DNA of 22,438 bases from Actinomycetes bacterium (GCA_030146615.1 JASLBL010000302.1:1-22438); one strand, 5' to 3'; shown: positions 1-7,930, numbered from the stretch's first letter. A program made the numbers and translations. Notes: generated by a model from the sequence alone, not told the origin.

Positions 1-147
1 CAGCTCGGTGACCCCGGCCGAGACCAGCGTCTCGATGGCGTAGGTGACCATCGGCCGGTCGTAGATCGGCAGCAGGTGCTTGTTGGTGATGCGGGTCAGC
101 GGATGCAGCCGAGAGCCGGTACCGCCGGCCAGGATCACACCCTTCAC
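1..147 (-). CDS. Glucose-1-phosphate thymidylyltransferase-like nucleotidyltransferase (N-terminal part)
   Basis: Only the first 49 codons are in the window; the gene continues past position 1. The start is GTG at 147, with a purine-rich AGAGAGGA stretch about nine bases upstream. The N-terminus holds the nucleotide-binding signature LAGGTGSRLHPLT followed by NKHLLPIYDRPM. This is the pattern of the RmlA/RfbA branch of sugar-1-phosphate nucleotidyltransferases, which make dTDP-glucose for deoxysugar and cell-envelope glycan synthesis. It lies 21 bases downstream of apgM on the same strand, so co-transcription is likely. Assignment to RmlA rather than another NTP transferase rests on the first 49 residues only. 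Confidence 0.85.
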   Translation of the reverse strand, partial: MKGVILAGGTGSRLHPLTRITNKHLLPIYDRPMVTYAIETLVSAGVTEL

Positions 148-168
148 GGGGCTGGGTCCTCTCTGTGT

Positions 169-1386
169 CTAGGCGCCGTACTTGGTGAGCCGCCCGGCGG
201 CGGCGAGGAGCTGAGGCAGGAGGTGCTTGGCCTCGAAGCGGCCGAGGGAGCCCTGACGGCAGTTGACCTCGTCGAAGCCGGGGAGGCCGTCGGCGGCGGC
301 GGTGCCGCCCCACAGCAGCACCGGGACCGGGTGCCAGGAGTGGGCGGCCATCTGGGCCGGCGTCGAGTGGTCGCCGGTGACGGCCAGGACCTCGACCCCA
401 GCCTCCAGCATGCGCGGGACCAGGGCGTCGACCTCCTCGATGGCCTCGACCTTGCGGTCGAAGTCGCCGTCCTCGCCGGCCGAGTCGGTCTTCTTGATGT
501 GCATGAACACGAAGTCGTAGTCGGGCAGCAGCTCGGCCAGCGCGTCGACCTCCTCCTTGGCGGCCCCGTCGACCTGGTGGGTCTGGAAGCCGAGGAGCCG
601 GGAGATGCCGACGTACATCGGGTAGGCGGCGATGGCCAGGGCCCTGACCTGGTAGCGGCCGGGGAAGCTGGGCATCTCCTTGACGCTGTCGAAGCCGCGC
701 AGGAGCAGGAAGTTGCCCCGCTCGCGGCCGGCGAGCAGGGTGCGGGCCTGGTCGAGGATCTGCTTGACCAGCTCGGCGGTCCGCTTGGCCTCCGGCGCCC
801 GGGGCTCCGGGTCGAGCGGGGGCACGCCCTCGCGCTGGGGGTCGGTGTCGGTCAGGTTGCGGTCGAGGCCGGGGCCGCGCAGCACCAGCAGGCCGCGGTG
901 CTCCCGCTCCGGCTGGAGGAAGAATTCGACACCGTCGAGCTTGATCTCGCGCGTCAGCAGCTCGCAGATGCCGGCCGCCTCCTCGGTGGGCAGCCGCCCG
1001 GCCCGCCGGTCGGTGATGACCCCGTTGGCGTCCAGGGTGCAGAAGTTGACCCGGGCGGCCACGTCGCCGGGCTGGAGCTCGAAGCCGATCCCGGCCGCCG
1101 ACAGGGCGCCCCGGCCGATCTCGTAGGCGAGCGGGTCGTAGCCGAACAGGCCGAGATGGCCGGCGCCCGACCCGGGGGTGATGCCGCGGGTGACCGGGTC
1201 GTGCAGACCCAGGGAGCCCTCGCCGGCCAGCCGGTCCAGGTTGGGGGTGCTGGCCTCGGTGAGCTCGGAGCCGCGCTCGGTGGTCCGGTAGCCGCCGAGC
1301 CCGTCCATCACCAGCAGGAGGGCCTTCCGGCCCTCGGGCCTCGCCATCTCGGTCACGACGGACTCTTGCGTGGGAGTGATCGACAT
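169..1386 (-). CDS. apgM: 2,3-bisphosphoglycerate-independent phosphoglycerate mutase, archaeal type (ApgM)
   Basis: The predicted 405-residue protein belongs to the alkaline-phosphatase superfamily mutases that interconvert 3- and 2-phosphoglycerate in glycolysis and gluconeogenesis. The N-terminus has LLLVMDGLGG (metal-ligand Asp about residue 28), TPNLD (47-51) and a TPGSGAGHLGLFGYDP block around the presumed catalytic serine (Ser73). The C-terminal half has HIKKTDSAGEDGD and the metal-binding VTGDHSTP, with a later HSWHPVP. Length matches the family. ATG at 1386 is preferred over an upstream in-frame TTG at 1398 because GGAGG lies five bases before the ATG. It is followed by the nucleotidyltransferase, and the 5' leader is unusually long and structured. 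Confidence 0.92.
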   Translation of the reverse strand: MSITPTQESVVTEMARPEGRKALLLVMDGLGGYRTTERGSELTEASTPNLDRLAGEGSLGLHDPVTRGITPGSGAGHLGLFGYDPLAYEIGRGALSAAGIGFELQPGDVAARVNFCTLDANGVITDRRAGRLPTEEAAGICELLTREIKLDGVEFFLQPEREHRGLLVLRGPGLDRNLTDTDPQREGVPPLDPEPRAPEAKRTAELVKQILDQARTLLAGRERGNFLLLRGFDSVKEMPSFPGRYQVRALAIAAYPMYVGISRLLGFQTHQVDGAAKEEVDALAELLPDYDFVFMHIKKTDSAGEDGDFDRKVEAIEEVDALVPRMLEAGVEVLAVTGDHSTPAQMAAHSWHPVPVLLWGGTAAADGLPGFDEVNCRQGSLGRFEAKHLLPQLLAAAGRLTKYGA

Positions 1387-1448
1387 GCGCGCCTCCAACC
1401 TGCCCGGGTTCTGGACCTGAGTCTACGGTTCCCAGGTTGGCGGGCGCG

Positions 1449-1535
1449 AAAAAGTGACGACCCCCAGGAACCCCGTCCGGTTGACCGGCGGGCAAGCCCG
1501 CCTGCTCCCGGCCGATTGGGCCCCTGGGGGTCATC
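1449..1535 (-). terminator. Terminator-like stem with long apical domain
   Basis: On the minus strand 1535-1523 (GATGACCCCCAGG) pairs with 1468-1456 (CCTGGGGGTCGTC). This gives 13 base pairs including one G-U, followed by AC and TTTTT (1453-1449). The 54-base apical part holds a second hairpin, GGCGGG-CAAG-CCCGCC (1487-1502). It lies about 60 bases before the apgM start, so it could end a separate small RNA or act as an attenuator for apgM. Confidence 0.55.
1487..1502. repeat. Inner hairpin of the apgM upstream element
   Basis: GGCGGG, loop CAAG, CCCGCC: a perfect 6-base-pair hairpin inside the terminator-like stem. An alternative CCGG-TTGA-CCGG hairpin (1477-1488) overlaps it, so the two cannot form together. 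Confidence 0.5.
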
Positions 1536-1744
1536 GGCGCCCCGAGGAACTCCCGTGGCCTTCCCGAGAACGACTCGCGAAAGTCCCGTCCTACGACCCA
1601 GAGGCCGCTTGGACCTCGCCGCGGAACAATAGGTTGCGCGTACCCATCCTCCGCGACGCGCCGTCCGGGCCCGTCAGCCCTTCCAGCGGGAACTCCGATC
1701 CAGATTTCCCAGTCCTACCGCGTCGGCCCCTCGGGGCGAGGCGC

Positions 1745-1773
1745 AATCTAGAAGGCGGCGAGGTGGCCGTCAA
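1745..1773 (-). promoter_or_regulatory. Minus-strand promoter upstream of the apgM leader
   Basis: Read on the minus strand: -35 TTGACG (1773-1768), a 17-base spacer, and -10 TAGATT (1750-1745). This is close to the vegetative actinobacterial consensus. The expected start point is about 1738, roughly 350 bases before the apgM start codon. It coincides with the first arm of a long-range inverted repeat. Confidence 0.55.
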
Positions 1774-1824
1774 GCAAGCGTTTCCCCTGGTCAAACGCGT
1801 ATGTCCAGCTAGAGACGGGTAGAA

Positions 1825-2328
1825 TTACTTCGATGGAATTTCCGGTGAACGGGCGGAGCCCTCGGCCAGGCGAGCCCGCCAAGCTTTTTCGGCGGCAATG
1901 CTCGATGCGAACCCAATCTCCACCGCGGGCAAATAGGCGGCATCGGCGAGATCGAGGACCGAGCCGACCACCCGGTCGACCTCCTCGTAGGTGACCGCCC
2001 GCAGCGGGACCTGGCCGACCAGGAACAGGTCGCCGGCCTCGTCCAGGGTGAACCGGAGCACGTAGCTGGTCGCCTGGCGCAGCAGCAGGTCGCGGTAGAG
2101 CCGCTCGCGCTGCTCCTCGGGGGCGCGCATGAAGAACGACTCCACCCGCAGGGTCCGGTCGCCCACGGCCAGGTGAACGCCGATGCCGAGCTTGCGCTCG
2201 CCGGCCAGGCGCAGGAACCAGCGCCCGTCGCCCAGCTCCTCGGCCTGGACGCCGGCGTCGGCCACGAACGCCTCGACGGCGGCCACCGCCGCCGCCCGCA
2301 CCTCCTCCGGCTCGGGTCGTCGGTTCAT
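1825..2328 (-). CDS. YbjN domain-containing protein
   Basis: The predicted 167-residue soluble acidic protein resembles the actinobacterial YbjN family (type III secretion chaperone-like fold), whose biochemical role is unsettled. Supporting features are the N-terminal helix rich in Ala/Val/Glu, the GDGRWFLRLAGERKLGIGV strand region, the RVESFFMRAPEE segment and the YVLRFTLDEAGDLFLVGQVPL segment. The start is ATG at 2328; a longer in-frame reading would run into the divergent ABC gene. In mycobacteria the homologue (Rv0487) sits between mshA and a phosphoglycerate mutase. Here it is next to a different type of phosphoglycerate mutase, with mshA about 8 kb away. Confidence 0.8.
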   Translation of the reverse strand: MNRRPEPEEVRAAAVAAVEAFVADAGVQAEELGDGRWFLRLAGERKLGIGVHLAVGDRTLRVESFFMRAPEEQRERLYRDLLLRQATSYVLRFTLDEAGDLFLVGQVPLRAVTYEEVDRVVGSVLDLADAAYLPAVEIGFASSIAAEKAWRARLAEGSARSPEIPSK

Positions 2329-2371
2329 GAGGGTGAGACTACCCTTGGGCCGACCGAGGGTGAGGAGGGCA

Positions 2372-3295
2372 ATGGCGGCGATCCGGGTCGACGGCCTCCG
2401 GAAGGTGTACGGGGCGGTCGAAGCCGTGGCGGGGATCAGCTTTGAGGTGGTCGAGGGCGAGTGCTTCGCCCTGCTGGGACCCAACGGGGCCGGCAAGACG
2501 ACCACCCTGGAGATCCTGGAGGGCTACCGCGAACGCTCGGGCGGGTCGGTCGAGGTGCTCGGTGTCGACCCCGAGCACGGCGGGCGCGACCTGCGCGAGC
2601 GGATCGGGATCGTGCTCCAGTCGGCCGGCATCGATCGGGAGCTGACCGTCGCCGAGGTGGTGGCCCTGTTCGGCGGCTACTACCCCCACCCGCGGGACCC
2701 GGGCGAGGTGATCGAGCTGGTCGGCCTGGGCGAGAAGCGCGACGCCCGCTGCCGGACCCTGTCGGGCGGCCAGCAGCGCCGCCTCGACCTGGCCCTCGGG
2801 ATCGTCGGCGACCCCGACCTGATCTTCCTCGACGAGCCGACCACCGGCTTCGACCCCTCGGCCCGGCGGCGCTCCTGGGAGCTGATCGACAGCCTGCGCG
2901 CTCTCGGCAAGACCATCCTGCTCACCACCCACTACATGGACGAGGCCCAGAACCTGGCCGACCGGGTGGCCATCCTGGCCGCGGGCCGGATCGCGGCCGA
3001 GGGCAGCCCGGCCTCGCTCGGCGGCCGCGACGTCGCCGAGGCCGAGATCAGCTTCCGGCTGCCCTCCGGGGCCGGCCTTGGCGACCTGCCGCCCCTCGGG
3101 CCGGCGCGGCCGCGGCTCGACGACGGCCGGGTGGTGCTGCGCACCGAGGCCCCGACCGGCGCCCTGCACGCCCTCACCGGCTGGGCCCTGGCCCGCGGGG
3201 ACGAGCTGGAGGGGCTGGCCGTGATCCGCCCGTCCCTTGAGGACGTGTACCTGCGACTCACCGGAGGCGACCGGCCGGCCGGGGGCGACCCGTGA
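2372..3295 (+). CDS. ABC-2 type exporter, ATP-binding protein
   Basis: The 307-residue ATPase has every catalytic motif: Walker A GPNGAGKTT (36-44), Q-loop Gln83, signature LSGGQQ (130-135), Walker B LIFLDEP (150-156) and an H-loop in TTHYMDEA. A roughly 100-residue C-terminal extension ends in RPSLEDVYLRLTG, typical of DrrA/CcmA-type exporters for drugs or lipids. The start ATG at 2372 has GGAGG (2364-2368) at good distance; upstream in-frame starts overlap the divergent YbjN gene. Its stop overlaps the start of the permease (GTGA), indicating translational coupling. The substrate cannot be inferred. Confidence 0.92.
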   Translation: MAAIRVDGLRKVYGAVEAVAGISFEVVEGECFALLGPNGAGKTTTLEILEGYRERSGGSVEVLGVDPEHGGRDLRERIGIVLQSAGIDRELTVAEVVALFGGYYPHPRDPGEVIELVGLGEKRDARCRTLSGGQQRRLDLALGIVGDPDLIFLDEPTTGFDPSARRRSWELIDSLRALGKTILLTTHYMDEAQNLADRVAILAAGRIAAEGSPASLGGRDVAEAEISFRLPSGAGLGDLPPLGPARPRLDDGRVVLRTEAPTGALHALTGWALARGDELEGLAVIRPSLEDVYLRLTGGDRPAGGDP

Positions 3296-4119
3296 GCACC
3301 CGAACCCGCGCCGGCAGCCGCCCGGCGACCGGGCCGCTGCTGCTGCGCCAGGTCCGCCACCAGAACAAGCTGTTCCTGCGCAACCCGTTCTCCGCCTTCT
3401 TCTCGCTCGCCTTCCCGCTCATGTTTCTGCTGCTGCTGGGGTCGCTGAACTCCGGCCAGACGCTGGAGGCGCGCGGCGGCATCGCCTACACCCAGTTCCT
3501 CACCCCGGGGCTGCTGGCCTTCGCGGTCGTCTCCACCTGCTACACCGGGCTGGTCACGGGGGTGGCCATGAACCGGGACATGGGCATCCTCAAGCGGATC
3601 CGGGGCACCCCCCTGCCGGCGTCGGTGTACGTGGCCGCCCGGATCCTGTCCTCGGTCTGGTTCTCGGTGGTGAGCGCCGTGCTGATGGTCGCCGTCGGCG
3701 TCGCCCTGTTCGACGTCCAGATCGTCTGGCGGATGCTCCCGGCCGCGGTGGCCACCCTGCTGCTGGGCGCGGCCTGCTTCTGCGCCCTCGGCATGGCCGT
3801 GGCCGCCCTCGTCCCCAACGGCGAGGCCGCCCCGGCGGTGGCCAACTTCACGGTCCTGCCGGTGGTGTTCATCTCCGACCTGTTCTTCCCCATGGACGCC
3901 GCCCCGGCCTGGCTGCGGGCGCTCGGCTCGGTGTTTCCCGTGAAACACTTCGCCCTCGCCCTCGAGGAGACCTTCAACCCGTTCGTGGCCGGCTCCGGCT
4001 GGCGCTGGGACCACCTGGCCGTGGTCGCCCTGTGGGGGCTGGCCGGCGTGCTGGTGGCCGTCCGGAGGTTCCAGTGGGAGCCGCGCTCCCCCGGCGGGTC
4101 GCGCCGGCGGCGGCGCTAG
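3292..4119 (+). CDS. ABC-2 type transporter permease
   Basis: The 275-residue membrane protein starts with GTG overlapping the ATPase stop by four bases. It shows about six hydrophobic segments (roughly residues 31-52, 67-92, 108-140, 147-173, 179-200 and 240-260). An internal MNRDMGILKRIRGTPLPAS cytoplasmic loop is the usual ABC-2 permease coupling region, and the FISDLFFPMDAAPAWL segment is a family hallmark near the penultimate helix. With the preceding ATPase it forms an exporter. The C-terminus is Arg-rich. Substrate unknown. Confidence 0.9.
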   Translation: MSTRTRAGSRPATGPLLLRQVRHQNKLFLRNPFSAFFSLAFPLMFLLLLGSLNSGQTLEARGGIAYTQFLTPGLLAFAVVSTCYTGLVTGVAMNRDMGILKRIRGTPLPASVYVAARILSSVWFSVVSAVLMVAVGVALFDVQIVWRMLPAAVATLLLGAACFCALGMAVAALVPNGEAAPAVANFTVLPVVFISDLFFPMDAAPAWLRALGSVFPVKHFALALEETFNPFVAGSGWRWDHLAVVALWGLAGVLVAVRRFQWEPRSPGGSRRRRR

Positions 4120-4141
4120 CCCCGGGATCGGGGAGGTGGCG

Positions 4142-5285
4142 GTGGAGGCGCGGCTGGCCAACCTGCTGGCCACCCACCTCGCCCGGTCCTTCGACCTGCC
4201 CGAGGAGGACGCCCGGGCGGCCTTCTACACGGCCCTGCTGCACCACGTCGGCTGCACCGGCTACGCCCACGAGACGGCCCGGGTCTTCGGTGACGAGCTC
4301 GTCCTGAACCTGGCCGCCAGCCGGACCAACCCCGCGGACCCGCGGGACCTGTTCGCGACCTTCCTGCCGACGCTGCTCCGGGGCCGGCCGCCGCTGGAAC
4401 GGGCCCGGCTGGCCCTGGCCACCCTCACCCGGGGCAACCGCTTCGGGACGGCCCACACGACCGCGGCCTGCTGGACCCGGACATGGCGGCGCGGTTCGCC
4501 GACCAGGCCGAGGCCCTGCTGGGCGAGGTCAACGCCGCCGACCCGCGGGCCATGGTGCTGGAGGGAGAGCCCCGGCCGGTGGTGAGAGTGCCGGACCGGG
4601 AGCTGGCCGGGGTCGCCACCACCTTCGCCGACCTGGCCGATCTGAAGTCGCCCTCCACTCACGGGCACTCGCGCGGCGTGGCCACCCTGGCCCGCGGGGC
4701 CGGCGAGGGGCTCCGGCTCCCGCCGGGCGGCGTCGCCGACCTCGAGGTGGCCGGGCTGCTGCACGACGTCGGCCGGGTGGCCGTCTCGGACGTGGTCTGG
4801 GAGAAGCCGGCCCCGCTGAGCGCCCACGAGCGGGAGCAGGTCCGGCTGCACGCCTACCACTCCGAGCGGATCCTGGCCGGGTCGGAGCGGCTGGCGGCCC
4901 TGGCCCCCCTGGACGGGATGCACCACGAGCGGCTCGACGGCCGCGGCTACCACCGCGGCTGCAGGGATGTCGACCTCCCCCTGCCGGCCCGGGTCCTGGC
5001 CGCGGCCGACGCCTACCAGGCGATGACCCAGCCGCGGCCCCACCGGCCGGCCCTGGCCCCGAGGAGGCGGAGCGGCGGCTGCTCGCCGGGGCCCGCGAGG
5101 TGGAGGTGCTCGGGCTGGTCGCCGAGGGCTGCAGCAATGCCCAGATCGCCCAGCGCCTGGTCATCTCCCGGCGGACGGCCGAGCACCACGTGCAGCACAT
5201 CTACACCAAGATCGGCGTGTCCAGCCGGGCCGCGGCGGCCATGTTCGCGATGGAGCACCACCTGCTTCCCGGGAGGGATGGGTAG
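4142..5285 (+). pseudogene. HD-domain phosphohydrolase / LuxR-type regulator, frameshifted with internal gaps
   Basis: Three consecutive reading frames encode pieces of one actinobacterial family that combines split HD domains with a C-terminal LuxR helix-turn-helix. Piece 1 (to about 4470) has the N-terminal HD-like part with ALLHHVGCTGYAHETA. Piece 2 (about 4460-5055) has LKSPSTHGHSRGVATLA, LLHDVGRVAVSD and HHERLDGRGYHRG. Piece 3 (about 5057-5285) has REVEVLGLVAEGCSNAQIAQ and a complete LuxR DNA-binding helix ending FAMEHHLL. Compared with my memory of the family, about 100 residues are missing at the first junction and about 30 at the second, besides the frame changes. GTG at 4142 follows GGGAGG by five bases. 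It sits 22 bases after the ABC permease. A dead gene or an assembly error are both possible. Confidence 0.75.
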
Positions 5286-5349
5286 CCCTACCGATGCGCG
5301 CCCCTCCCCGCCGGGCCAGGCTCGGGCCACTCGACGAACGGAGGGGGAC

Positions 5350-5445
5350 ATGGCCGGGATCACCCAGACGACCGCCAGGCGGGTGCCGGCCCGCGACGGC
5401 ACCGGGATCGGCTACTCGGCCGGCCGGCCGGGGAGGCGGCGGTGA
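5350..5445 (+). pseudogene. Remnant of an alpha/beta hydrolase (N-terminus only)
   Basis: A 31-codon frame starts at ATG 5350 with a strong GGAGGGGG ribosome-binding site. It begins MAGITQTTARRVPARDGTGI and continues IGYSA, which is how many actinobacterial alpha/beta hydrolases open (the conserved DGTxIxY strand). Instead of continuing to the oxyanion HG motif it runs into GRPGRRR and stops, overlapping the next gene start by four bases (GTGA). The simplest reading is a hydrolase whose body was deleted. A genuine small peptide is possible but less likely. Confidence 0.5.
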
Positions 5446-6139
5446 GGCCCGGGACCGCCGCCGGGGTCGAGACCGGACGGTTCGACGTCCGGTCGGCCGA
5501 CGGGACCTCGATCGCCGTGTGGGTCGAGGGCTCCGGGCCGCGGCTGGTGCTGGTCCACGGCTCACTCACCGACCACACCACCTTCGCCCCGTTCGTGGCC
5601 GAGCTGCGCGACGGCCTGACCACCTTCTCGATGGACCGCCGGGGGTACGGCGCCAGCGGCGACGGCGACGGCTACGCCATCGAGCGGGAGTTCGAGGACG
5701 TGGCCGCGGTGGTGGAGGCGGTCGCGGCCCGCACCGGCCGTCGATCGAGGAGCTCGGGGTGGCGGTGGCCGCGGGCGAGCTGGAGACGGCGCTGCTGGCG
5801 GTGCTGGCCGGGATCGTAGGGCTGACACCGGAGGAGGTCGTCGCCCTGCGGGCGGGCCCGCGGTGGCCGCTCCTGCTGGCCGGTGTCCCGGCGGTGGTGC
5901 GGGAGTGCCGGGCCGAGGACGGCTGGGTGTACCGGCCCGGCCGGCTCGACGGGATCTCGGCCCCGGTCCTGCTGCTCGCCGGCGCCGAGACCCCGCCCCT
6001 GCTGAAGGCGGGGACCGACCGGGCGGCGGCGGCGATCCCCAGCGCCCGTGCCCTGGTGCTCGACGGCCACGCCCACCTCGCCCACCTGCGCGACCCGGCC
6101 ATGGTCGCCGCCATCATCCGGCGGCTCGTCCCGGCGTGA
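5442..6139 (+). pseudogene. Alpha/beta fold hydrolase, frameshifted and lacking the nucleophile elbow
   Basis: The N-terminal part (GTG start at 5442, GGGAGG five bases upstream) reads through DGTSIAVWVEGSGPRLVLVHGS, with the oxyanion motif HGS, and FSMDRRGYGASGDGD, up to about 5745. The rest is in another frame from about 5747 and contains SAPVLLLAGAETPP and LDGHAHLAHL, which supplies the catalytic-acid and His region. Between VAARTGR and SIEELG, intact relatives carry the GHSxGG nucleophile elbow and part of the cap; here that block is absent. The join lies at a GGCC-containing sequence. Even with the frame restored the product would lack its catalytic serine. Confidence 0.75.
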
Positions 6140-6148
6140 CCATGGCCT

Positions 6149-7081
6149 ATGAAGGGACCGGGCCGGACGGAAATACTGGAGGGCGTGTCCGAGTTCGAGC
6201 TGCCGGTCAACCTGGTGGCGGCGGCGGAGGCGGAGGACGAGCCCGGTTCGGCGCGCCACATCTGGATGGCGGACCTGCCCCTGATCGTCGAGGAGCTGGC
6301 CGCCCGGTGGTCGCTGGACGTCGGCCGGCCGTTCCAGCCCGGCGGGGTCGCGTCCTGGGTCGCGCCGGCCCGCAACGCCGCCGGCGACCACCTCGTCCTC
6401 AAGGTCGGCTGGCGCCACGACGAGGCGTTGCACGAGGCCGACGGCCTGCTCGTCTGGAACGGCGACGGGGCCGTGCGGCTGTTCGACGCCCTGATGGTCG
6501 GCGACACGAGCGCGCTGCTGCTCGAGGCCTGCCAGCCGGGCACCAGCCTGTCGCGGGCGCTGCCGGCGGCGGAGCAGGACGCCGTCGTCGCCGGCCTGCT
6601 GCGCCGGCTGTGGATCGACCCGCCGGCGGGCCATCCGTTCCGCACCCTGGCGAGCATGTGCGACTGGTGGGCGGACGAGTTCGAGGAGAAGTACGGCACC
6701 GCCAGGTCCCGGGGGCCCCAGATCGACCCGGAGCTGGCCAGAGCCGGCATCGAGCTGTTCCGGAGCCTGCCGGCCACGGCCGAGCGCTCGGTGCTGCTCT
6801 GCACCGACCTGCACCCCGAGAACGTGCTGGCCGCCCAGCGCGAGCCCTGGCTGGTCATCGACCCGAAGCCCTACCTGGGGGACCCGACCTACGACCCCCT
6901 CCAGCACATGCTCAACTTTCCCGACCGCCTGGCCGCGGACCCCGTCGGGTTCACCCGGCGCATGGCCGAGCTGCTGGGCCTGGACGGGGAGCGGCTCCGC
7001 CAGTGGGTCTTCGCCCGCTGTGTGCAGGAGTCGGTCGACCAGCCGCACCTGCGAGGCGTGGCCGCCGACCTCGCCCCCTGA
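6149..7081 (+). CDS. Aminoglycoside/hydroxyurea phosphotransferase family kinase (APH(6)-like)
   Basis: The 310-residue protein matches the APH(6)/hydroxyurea kinase family of small-molecule phosphotransferases. Visible landmarks are FELPVNLVAAAE near the N-terminus, the ATP-binding Lys in HLVLKVGW (Lys85), the catalytic loop CTDLHPENVL (Asp210, Asn215) and the metal-binding IDPK (Asp228). The motifs are complete, so it looks active, unlike the two upstream genes. Start choice is uncertain: ATG 6149 gives the longest frame, whereas GTG 6185 fits the usual family N-terminus but has GGAGGG only one base away. Such proteins can modify streptomycin-type drugs; resistance here is inference from family only. 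Confidence 0.82.
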   Translation: MKGPGRTEILEGVSEFELPVNLVAAAEAEDEPGSARHIWMADLPLIVEELAARWSLDVGRPFQPGGVASWVAPARNAAGDHLVLKVGWRHDEALHEADGLLVWNGDGAVRLFDALMVGDTSALLLEACQPGTSLSRALPAAEQDAVVAGLLRRLWIDPPAGHPFRTLASMCDWWADEFEEKYGTARSRGPQIDPELARAGIELFRSLPATAERSVLLCTDLHPENVLAAQREPWLVIDPKPYLGDPTYDPLQHMLNFPDRLAADPVGFTRRMAELLGLDGERLRQWVFARCVQESVDQPHLRGVAADLAP

Positions 7082-7093
7082 GCGACGGGCCGG

Positions 7094-7930
7094 CTAGCGG
7101 CTGAGGCGCTGCCAGCGGTGGACGGCCAGGGGGAAGAACACGGCCATGATGAGCAGGGGCCAGACCACGGCCAGCAGCAGCGCGTGCTGGTCGGCCCAGG
7201 AGACGCCGCCGAGGCCGGGGTTGCCGAACAGCTCCCGGGTGGCCGTGATGGTCGCCGACAGCGGGTTCCACTCGGCGACCACGCCGAGCCAGCCCGGCAT
7301 GGTCGAGGTGGGGGCGATGGCGTTGCTGAGAAAGCCGAGCGGCCAGACCAGGACCTGCACCGCCGCCACGGCCTCGGGGTTCCTGACGACCAGGCCGAGG
7401 TAGACGCCGACCCAGACGAGCGCGAACCGGAACAGCAGCAGCAGGCCGACCGCGGCCAGGGTGTCGGTGGCGCTCCCATGCCAGCGCCAGCCGACCAGCA
7501 GCCCGCAGGCGAGCAGCACGGCCAGGCCGAGGGTGGAGTTGAGCATGTCGGCGAGGCCGCGGCCGGCGACCACGGCCGAGCGGGCCATGGGCATGGCCCG
7601 GAACCGGTCGGTGACGCCCCGGGCCGCGTCGGTGGTGACCGCGATCATGGTCGCCTCGACCCCGAACAGCATGCTCAGGGCGAACATGCCCGGCATGAGG
7701 AACTCCCGGTAGCTGCCGCCGCCCGGCACCGTCATGGCCCCGCCGAACAGGTAGCCGAACAGCAGGACCACCATGACCATGAAGAGCAGGTTCAGGACCA
7801 GGGTGGCCGGCTGGTGGGCCCAGTGGGCCAGGTCGCGCCCGGTCACCGTCCAGGCATCGGCCAGCGACCAGCGCAGCCGCTGGGCGGCCGTCCGGGGCAT
7901 GGGCGGGGTCTCCACGGTCGGCACGGTCAT
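7094..7930 (-). CDS. ABC-2 type permease, DrrB family
   Basis: The 278-residue membrane protein begins at ATG 7930, which overlaps the stop of the ATPase (ATGA), a typical translationally coupled pair. It has about six hydrophobic stretches, the TDAARGVTDRFRAMPMARSAVV loop typical of daunorubicin-type permeases, and WPLGFLSNAIAPTSTMPGWL near the C-terminus. With the preceding ATPase and the divergent TetR regulator it makes a classical drug or lipid export cassette. Its end lies 12 bases from the end of the convergent kinase gene. Confidence 0.9.
   Translation of the reverse strand: MTVPTVETPPMPRTAAQRLRWSLADAWTVTGRDLAHWAHQPATLVLNLLFMVMVVLLFGYLFGGAMTVPGGGSYREFLMPGMFALSMLFGVEATMIAVTTDAARGVTDRFRAMPMARSAVVAGRGLADMLNSTLGLAVLLACGLLVGWRWHGSATDTLAAVGLLLLFRFALVWVGVYLGLVVRNPEAVAAVQVLVWPLGFLSNAIAPTSTMPGWLGVVAEWNPLSATITATRELFGNPGLGGVSWADQHALLLAVVWPLLIMAVFFPLAVHRWQRLSR

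Larger units (their letters stand above)
1387..1824. other. 438-base non-coding stretch, probable structured leader or ncRNA
   Basis: No credible coding sequence is present on either strand; the open frames here have no recognisable motif. It lies between the end of the YbjN-family gene and the start of apgM, both minus strand, so it is the 5' region of apgM. It contains a minus-strand promoter (1745-1773), a 10-base inverted repeat (1538-1547 with 1729-1738) whose outer arm starts at the predicted transcription start, and a terminator-like stem (1456-1468 with 1523-1535) followed by five T on the minus strand. I could not match it to RNase P RNA, tmRNA, SRP RNA, 6S RNA or a riboswitch class I know. 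Confidence 0.6.

Noticed and set aside
1387..1398. TTG start for apgM four codons upstream
   Set aside because: The TTG overlaps the GGAGG that properly serves ATG 1386.
76..1632. Long plus-strand open frame opposite apgM
   Set aside because: Gly/Val/Glu-rich low-complexity translation, antisense to a clear enzyme gene; produced by high GC content.
1449..1738. RNase P RNA, tmRNA, SRP RNA or T-box leader
   Set aside because: Their conserved cores (for example GAGGAAAGTCC, a CCACCA end, or a T-box TGGNACCGCG) are not present on either strand.
1454..1822. Plus-strand 122-codon open frame upstream of apgM
   Set aside because: No ribosome-binding site or motif; better explained as structured non-coding DNA.
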